A DNA stretch of 10,234 nucleotides from Desulfobacteraceae bacterium (GTDB lineage Bacteria > Desulfobacterota > Desulfobacteria > Desulfobacterales > SURF-15): the NCBI GenBank assembly GCA_003599475.1, contig QZKK01000095.1, forward strand, positions 1 through 10,234. The letters are read 5' to 3'. Position numbers and translations under genes: made by a program. The notes below the pieces were generated by a model. It searched no databases and was not told the origin of the DNA. It worked only from the letters and a program-made list of their open reading frames with translations. Position 1 is the stretch's first letter; each line of letters starts with the position of its first letter. This document shows, in pieces, positions 6,235 through 10,234 of the stretch.

Positions 6235-8196
6235 ATGATTCTGAAAAAATTTCTCGGCGAGATCATGCACGAACTGGGCTTTATCACCCATGAGCAGCTC
6301 GAACAGTCTCTGAAAAAACAGCGGAAGATCTTCGAACAGGTTACGCTTCCGGAATTTCTCGAACGGGACAAACTCATCCGTGAGGCACGGATCGCAAAGG
6401 AAGCGGATACGGCACCCCGGCTGGGCCAGATCCTGAAGGAAATGGGATTTGCAACGGACAGCCAGTTGATGAAAGCCCTGCGGGAGCAGGAAAGCTTTGT
6501 CGACATCTATAAGGCGATCGGTAGTGAAAAGCTTGGAATTGCAGTCGAAATCATCTCGATGATCAATTCCACCCTGAATGTGGCCGAGGTGCTCTATCAC
6601 CTGATGCGTCATGCAAACCGCGTCACCGGTTCGGTTTCCAGTACGTTGATGCTGCTGGATCTTCGAACCAATGAACTGGTTTTCAGCGTCCCCACAGGAC
6701 CCAAGTCCGATAAACTTGTCGACATCCGGATCCCTTCGGGGGAGGGAATCGCGGGTTGGGTTGCGGAAACCGGTCAGTACACACTGGTTTCCGATGTCAG
6801 CAACGATCCGCGCTTCTATCCGGAAATCGATAAAATCACGGGCTTAAAGACCAAATCGATCCTCTGTGTGCCCCTGAAAGCCAAGTCGAAGCTCATCGGA
6901 GTCCTGGAAGTCATCAATAAAACCGATGGGACCGTTTTCTCGGAGGAGGATGCCGTCCTGTTGAGCATTTTTGCATCCCAGGCGGCAATGGCGATCGAGA
7001 ATGCCCGGTTGTACGGGGAATTGAAGGACCGCCTCAAGGAAGAGCGGGAGATGCAGAAAAAGCTCGCCGAGACGGAAAAATTCAGCGCTTTGGGGCAGCT
7101 CGCATCCGGTCTCGCCCATGATTTCAACAACATTCTTGGAGCGATCATGGGCTACGTGGAAATGGCGCTCTACGATCTGGAAGAAGAAAATTTGGCCCGT
7201 CAGAGCATGGAGCAGGTACTGATCGCAAGCCGGAGAGCCAAGGATCTGGTGCGGCAGATCCTGGCTTTCAGCCGACGGAGCGAAAATGAGCGTAAACCGA
7301 CCCGCCTGAGCGCCGTCATACGGGAAGTGTCAACCCTTTTGCGTGCATCGACGCCGTCCAACATCGAAATCGTACAGAAAATAGAGGATGATGCTTCGGC
7401 GATATCTGCCGATCCGAGCCAGATGCATCAGGTTCTGATGAATCTTTGCACCAATGCCCATCATGCCATGAGGGAAAAAGGCGGGAGGCTCGAAGTTTCA
7501 TTGTCTTCCATCGAACTGCGCGAAGAAGACGCTGCGGATTTTTCAGGTCTGGCTCCGGGATCCTATCTGAAGTTAGGGGTTGAGGATACCGGGCACGGAA
7601 TGGATGACAAGACTCTGGAGCGTGCGTTTGAACCATACTTCACGACCAAGGAAAAGGACGTGGGAACCGGGATGGGACTGGCCGTCGTTCAGGGCATCGT
7701 CAACAGCCATCACGGGTCCATAAGGGTAAAAAGCGAGATCGGCAGGGGGACCCGATTCGATATTCTTTTCCCAAAAATCGAAAAGAAAATGCTTCCGGAA
7801 AACGAAACGATGCAAAATCTTCCCACCGGAACCGAACGGATCCTTTTCCTGGATGATGAAGCCCCTCTGGTCGATATCGGTAAACACATGCTGGAACGCC
7901 TCGGCTACCAGGTTGTGGGAATCACAAGCCCGAAAGAGGCGCTGGATGCCTTCAAGGCAAATCCGGATTATTTTCACCTGGTGATTACGGATATGACCAT
8001 GCCCTATATGAACGGAGACGTATTCGCCGAATCTCTCATGCAGATCCGACCGGATATCCCGGTGATCCTCTGCACGGGTTACAGCGATCTCATCAACAAG
8101 GAGAAAGCGCTGCAAAAAGCCCTCAAAGGCTTTCTGATGAAGCCCCATTCCATCCGGGACCTTGCCGGTACCGTTCGCCGGGTTCTGGATGAGTGA
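6235..8196 (+). CDS. Soluble hybrid histidine kinase: MshEN-like, GAF, HisKA, HATPase, receiver
   Basis: A 653-residue protein with no membrane segment. Residues 6-29 and 62-85 are two 24-residue motifs of the LGxxxxxxGFxxxxxLxxxLxxQ type, like the GspE/MshE N-terminal domain. A GAF domain spans about 105-255 (SGEGIAGWVAETG; CVPLKAKSKLIGVLEVIN), followed by a charged coiled coil. HisKA has phosphoacceptor H295 in GLAHDFNN. The ATPase has the N-box N403/N407, DTGHG at 451-455 and GTGMGL at 477-482. The C-terminal receiver has acidic D540/D541, phosphoacceptor D586 in ITDMTMP, T614 and K636. It likely senses a cytoplasmic ligand and relays phosphate His to Asp within itself; an output partner is not in the window. 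The start ATG at 6235 has AGAGGA 6 nt upstream. The gene converges on the CoA-transferase gene. Confidence 0.95.
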   Translation: MILKKFLGEIMHELGFITHEQLEQSLKKQRKIFEQVTLPEFLERDKLIREARIAKEADTAPRLGQILKEMGFATDSQLMKALREQESFVDIYKAIGSEKLGIAVEIISMINSTLNVAEVLYHLMRHANRVTGSVSSTLMLLDLRTNELVFSVPTGPKSDKLVDIRIPSGEGIAGWVAETGQYTLVSDVSNDPRFYPEIDKITGLKTKSILCVPLKAKSKLIGVLEVINKTDGTVFSEEDAVLLSIFASQAAMAIENARLYGELKDRLKEEREMQKKLAETEKFSALGQLASGLAHDFNNILGAIMGYVEMALYDLEEENLARQSMEQVLIASRRAKDLVRQILAFSRRSENERKPTRLSAVIREVSTLLRASTPSNIEIVQKIEDDASAISADPSQMHQVLMNLCTNAHHAMREKGGRLEVSLSSIELREEDAADFSGLAPGSYLKLGVEDTGHGMDDKTLERAFEPYFTTKEKDVGTGMGLAVVQGIVNSHHGSIRVKSEIGRGTRFDILFPKIEKKMLPENETMQNLPTGTERILFLDDEAPLVDIGKHMLERLGYQVVGITSPKEALDAFKANPDYFHLVITDMTMPYMNGDVFAESLMQIRPDIPVILCTGYSDLINKEKALQKALKGFLMKPHSIRDLAGTVRRVLDE

Positions 8197-8200
8197 AAGC

Positions 8201-8235
8201 GTTCAGCGTTCCTCGTTCAGCGTTCCCCGTTCAGA
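8201..8235 (+). repeat. GTTCAGC heptamer array after the kinase stop codon
   Basis: Five 7-nt units in register: GTTCAGC, GTTCCTC, GTTCAGC, GTTCCCC, GTTCAGA. The array begins 4 nt after the TGA stop (with GC as part of the repeat phase, only 2 nt intervene). It is the mirror of the array at 8373-8405. Confidence 0.85.
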
Positions 8236-8372
8236 GCTGCCGATGCCGGAGACGCCCGGTTTGATCGAAAAATTCTATCAGTTTGGATCGTTTCGGTTTT
8301 CGATTTTTGGATCCATCAAACGTCAGTTTGACATAGAAGAACATGTCCCGCGCAAGAGCATGGGAGAATAAT
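8236..8372. other. Spacer between the two inverted heptamer arrays
   Basis: Non-coding 137 bp between convergent genes. It holds a 6-bp stem hairpin TCAAAC-GTCA-GTTTGA near 8315-8330, a GTTTGAT/ATCAAAC pair, and a stretch (8258-8280) resembling 10028-10050. I see no T-run terminator. Frames through it (plus 8162-8371, minus 8231-8542) look like shadows or run-ons. Confidence 0.5.
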
Positions 8373-8405
8373 AACGCTGAACGCTGAACGGGGAACGCTG
8401 AACGC
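8373..8405 (-). repeat. GTTCAGC heptamer array after the CoA-transferase stop codon
   Basis: Read on the minus strand, the TGA stop is followed directly by GC and then GTTCAGC, GTTCCCC, GTTCAGC, GTTCAGC, GTT. Positions 8199-8224 and 8380-8405 form a 26-bp inverted repeat with a single T/C difference, which would be a U-G wobble in plus-strand RNA. Confidence 0.85.
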
Positions 8406-9893
8406 TCACTCCGGTAGCATCGTACCGAAACGGAGCAGGTTCCGATGCAGCTCGAAGCATTTCTCCAGATCGTGCGGGATGTGTCCGCTTCGGGAATCCC
8501 GGATATAACGCCTGAGGTAGTCCCGGTAGATCGGATGGGCACAGTTTTCGATCATTCTTTCAGCCCGCTGGAGAGGTCCTAACCCTCTGAGGTCCGCCAG
8601 CCCCTGTTCCGTGACGATGACCTGCACCGAGTGCTCGTTGCTGTCCACATGCGGGCACATGGGAACCACGGCGGAGACGGCGTTTTTCTTTGCGGTCGAA
8701 GGCGTCATCAGGATGGAAAGATAGCTGTTTCGGGTAAACTCGCCGCTTCCTCCGACCCCGTTGACGACATCCATTCCGTAGAGATGCGAGGAGTTGACAT
8801 TGCCATAGATATCCGCCTCCAGGATGGTATTGAGGGCAATCACCCCCAGACGGCGGATGATGCCCGGATGATTCGATATCTCCTGGGGGCGCAATACGAT
8901 CCGGGGTGCAAAAAAATCCATATTTTCGACGATCCGGCAAAGCCGGGGAGAGCTCAACGTCAGGCTTGTGGCACTGGCGCTCAACAGCTTTTGCTTCTCC
9001 ATGAGATCGGCCATCGCGTCCTGGAACACCTCAGAATACATGCTGAATTTCGGAATATCCGGATGCGCCCCCAGCTCCGATAGAACACTGTTTGCCACAT
9101 TGCCGACGCCGGCCTGCAGCGGGAGGAAAGATTCCGGAATCCTTCCGGCTTTCATCTCATCCATCAGGAATCGGACCACGTGGGAGGCGATCTGGCGGCC
9201 GACCCCATCGGGCGCCGAAAAATCGCTGGATTGATCCGGAAGATCGCTTTCGACGATTCCGATCACCTTCTTTGGATTGACGACCGCATAAGGCCACCCG
9301 ATTCGGGTAAGCGGGTCGTGGATCGGTATCGGGCTGCGGTGCGGCGGCGGCGGCAGGACGAAGATGTCGGTCATCTCCCGAAGCCTTGCCGCCTGCCGGT
9401 GATTGATTTCGATGATGACGCGTTCGGCATTCTTCAGAAAGGTCGGGGAGGCTCCGATGGAGGTCGTCAGATACACGCGTCCATCGGGAGTGATTTCGGT
9501 CGCCTCGACGACGGCGAAATCGATGGGCCCGAAAAACCCGTATTCCACCATCTGCGGGACATGGGACAGATGCATGTCCACGTATTCCACTTCCTGAGAG
9601 TTGATCTGTCGGCGCAGCGTTGCGCCGGATTGATATGGAGCCCGCCAGGAAATGGCACCGGCCTTGGCCATCTCATCGTCGATGATTCCTCCGCTCGAGG
9701 CTCCCGTCAGGATTCGCACGCGGAAGGTTTGACCGCCGGACTGCTCCCTTCGCGCTCTCTCGATCAATGCCATCGGGACGGCCTTCGCCGCACCCGCCGG
9801 TGAAAAACCGCTCAAGGCGATCGAATCGCCGTTTTTGATAAACGATACAGCCTCTTCCGCAGTAAGTACGGGAAAATTTGAACTCTGCTTCAT
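8406..9893 (-). CDS. Acetyl-CoA hydrolase/transferase family CoA-transferase (succinyl-CoA:acetate type)
   Basis: A 495-residue protein from the ATG at 9893. GAGG lies 7 nt upstream; GTG and TTG codons immediately before are too close to that site. Motifs fit the AarC/Cat1 branch of class I-like CoA-transferases: LTGASSGG near 62-69, PLQAGVGNVANSVLSEL (258-274), MYSEVFQD with E288 as the likely catalytic glutamate that forms the CoA thioester, SATSLTLS, and the glycine-rich DVVNGVGGSGEFTRN near 375-389. Length is typical of the family. The enzyme would swap CoA between an acyl-CoA (succinyl-, propionyl- or butyryl-CoA) and acetate in the cytoplasm, useful in acetate or fatty-acid metabolism of an anaerobe. 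The substrate pair cannot be read from sequence; hydrolase activity is less likely. It is a single-gene unit, convergent with the kinase gene. Confidence 0.92.
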   Translation of the reverse strand: MKQSSNFPVLTAEEAVSFIKNGDSIALSGFSPAGAAKAVPMALIERARREQSGGQTFRVRILTGASSGGIIDDEMAKAGAISWRAPYQSGATLRRQINSQEVEYVDMHLSHVPQMVEYGFFGPIDFAVVEATEITPDGRVYLTTSIGASPTFLKNAERVIIEINHRQAARLREMTDIFVLPPPPHRSPIPIHDPLTRIGWPYAVVNPKKVIGIVESDLPDQSSDFSAPDGVGRQIASHVVRFLMDEMKAGRIPESFLPLQAGVGNVANSVLSELGAHPDIPKFSMYSEVFQDAMADLMEKQKLLSASATSLTLSSPRLCRIVENMDFFAPRIVLRPQEISNHPGIIRRLGVIALNTILEADIYGNVNSSHLYGMDVVNGVGGSGEFTRNSYLSILMTPSTAKKNAVSAVVPMCPHVDSNEHSVQVIVTEQGLADLRGLGPLQRAERMIENCAHPIYRDYLRRYIRDSRSGHIPHDLEKCFELHRNLLRFGTMLPE

Positions 9894-10064
9894 CACCAAT
9901 CCTCAATTTCGATATTGGTTAGAGTCTCGGATCCCTGTCGTTTGCGCGAATTGCATTCGAATTGATCATATCAGGGTTTCAAAACGGCTTCCATTCTAAA
10001 AAACTCAGCCACTGGCCAACGACGGCAGTTTGATCGGCAAAGAAATTCTATAAGAGTTTTCTTT

Positions 10065-10080
10065 CCTGAATCCCGCCACG
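10065..10080. other. GC-rich hairpin
   Basis: TCCCGC-CACG-GCGGGA gives a 6-bp perfect stem with a 4-nt loop. There is no T-run on the 3' side of either strand, so it is not a standard terminator. It lies just beside the heptamer array at 10091-10112. Confidence 0.45.
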
Positions 10081-10090
10081 GCGGGAAACC

Positions 10091-10112
10091 CCTGAACGCT
10101 GAACACTTGAAC
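10091..10112 (-). repeat. Fourth heptamer array (degenerate)
   Basis: On the minus strand GTTCAAGT (8 nt), GTTCAGC and GTTCAGG follow one another. By analogy with the other arrays it might mark the 3' end of a minus-strand gene lying to the right, but I see no stop codon of a recognisable gene here. Confidence 0.65.
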
Positions 10113-10196
10113 CCCAACGATGCCGACGATTTTCCATAAACTGAAACTGCAGGCAAAGCCTTAGTCCATCGACGCATAAATCCGGTGACGAATTTA

Positions 10197-10223
10197 CTTG
10201 CTCAGGACTTAGTGCCGAGCAAG
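10197..10223. other. 7-bp inverted repeat at the window edge
   Basis: CTTGCTC (10197-10203) and GAGCAAG (10217-10223) are perfect reverse complements around a 13-nt centre, followed by AT-rich sequence. It could be an operator or an RNA hairpin; the window ends too soon to tell. Confidence 0.35.
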
Positions 10224-10234
10224 CAATTATATCT

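Larger units (their letters stand above)
9900..10234. other. Window end: intergenic region without a supportable gene
   Basis: This 335-bp stretch upstream of the CoA-transferase gene shows no convincing coding sequence; a 68-codon minus-strand frame at 9971-10177 has no family features and runs through repeats. A TATGAT word on the minus strand (9973-9968) could be a -10 for the CoA-transferase gene, but its -35 is poor. The rest holds the repeat-like stretch near 10028-10050, a GC hairpin, a heptamer array and an inverted repeat listed separately. Confidence 0.5.

Noticed and set aside
8162..8371. 69-codon plus-strand frame across the convergent spacer
   Set aside because: It is made of heptamer-derived peptide (VQRSSF type) and kinase-gene overlap; no sign of real coding.
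8201..8405. CRISPR array
   Set aside because: Units are 7 nt, contiguous and without unique spacers; no cas genes are present.
9971..10177. 68-codon minus-strand frame near the right edge
   Set aside because: It crosses the heptamer array, the GC hairpin and the repeat-like stretch, with no domain or ribosome site.

Overview
The window looks like a chromosomal stretch from a moderately high-GC, strictly anaerobic deltaproteobacterium (Desulfobacterota; sulfate-reducer or syntroph type). I infer this from an HydB/NuoF-type NADH dehydrogenase operon with an RnfB domain, a succinyl-CoA:acetate-type CoA-transferase, a hybrid sensor kinase, and intergenic GTTCAGC heptamer arrays. No 16S, tRNA or other taxonomic marker is present, so the assignment rests on gene content only.

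Left half (28-4861, minus strand): a four-gene operon, read right to left. It encodes a NuoE-like [2Fe-2S] thioredoxin-fold subunit, a small DRTGG-domain protein, an HydB/NuoF-like FMN/NADH iron-sulfur subunit, and an unusual fusion of a membrane-anchored RnfB ferredoxin module to an NfnB/GltD-like FAD/NAD(P) oxidoreductase. Gaps are 70, 9 and 18 nt. A good sigma70-type promoter (TTGACA, 17 nt, GATAAG) lies ahead of nuoE, and an 18-bp Rex-like palindrome sits at the predicted transcription start. No hydrogenase H-cluster subunit is present. I read the set as a candidate NADH/ferredoxin/NAD(P)H electron-bifurcating or transhydrogenating complex with redox-controlled expression.

Middle (4862-8196): a 360-bp divergent spacer carries an imperfect inverted repeat rich in TTTCGAATTTCG-like words. 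It is followed on the plus strand by a trimeric-type purine nucleoside phosphorylase (5222-6058). Next comes a soluble hybrid histidine kinase (6235-8196) with two MshEN-like motifs, GAF, HisKA/HATPase and receiver domains, preceded by its own candidate promoter.

Right part (8197-10234): a 209-bp convergent spacer is bracketed by inverted heptamer arrays that begin at or within 2 nt of the two stop codons. Then comes a minus-strand CoA-transferase (8406-9893). The last 341 bp have no supportable gene but hold another heptamer array, a second partial copy of the convergent-spacer sequence, a GC hairpin and a 7-bp inverted repeat near the edge.

The two observations most worth following are the bifurcation-type operon with the RnfB-oxidoreductase fusion and Rex-like site, and the heptamer arrays placed directly after the stop codons of three genes.
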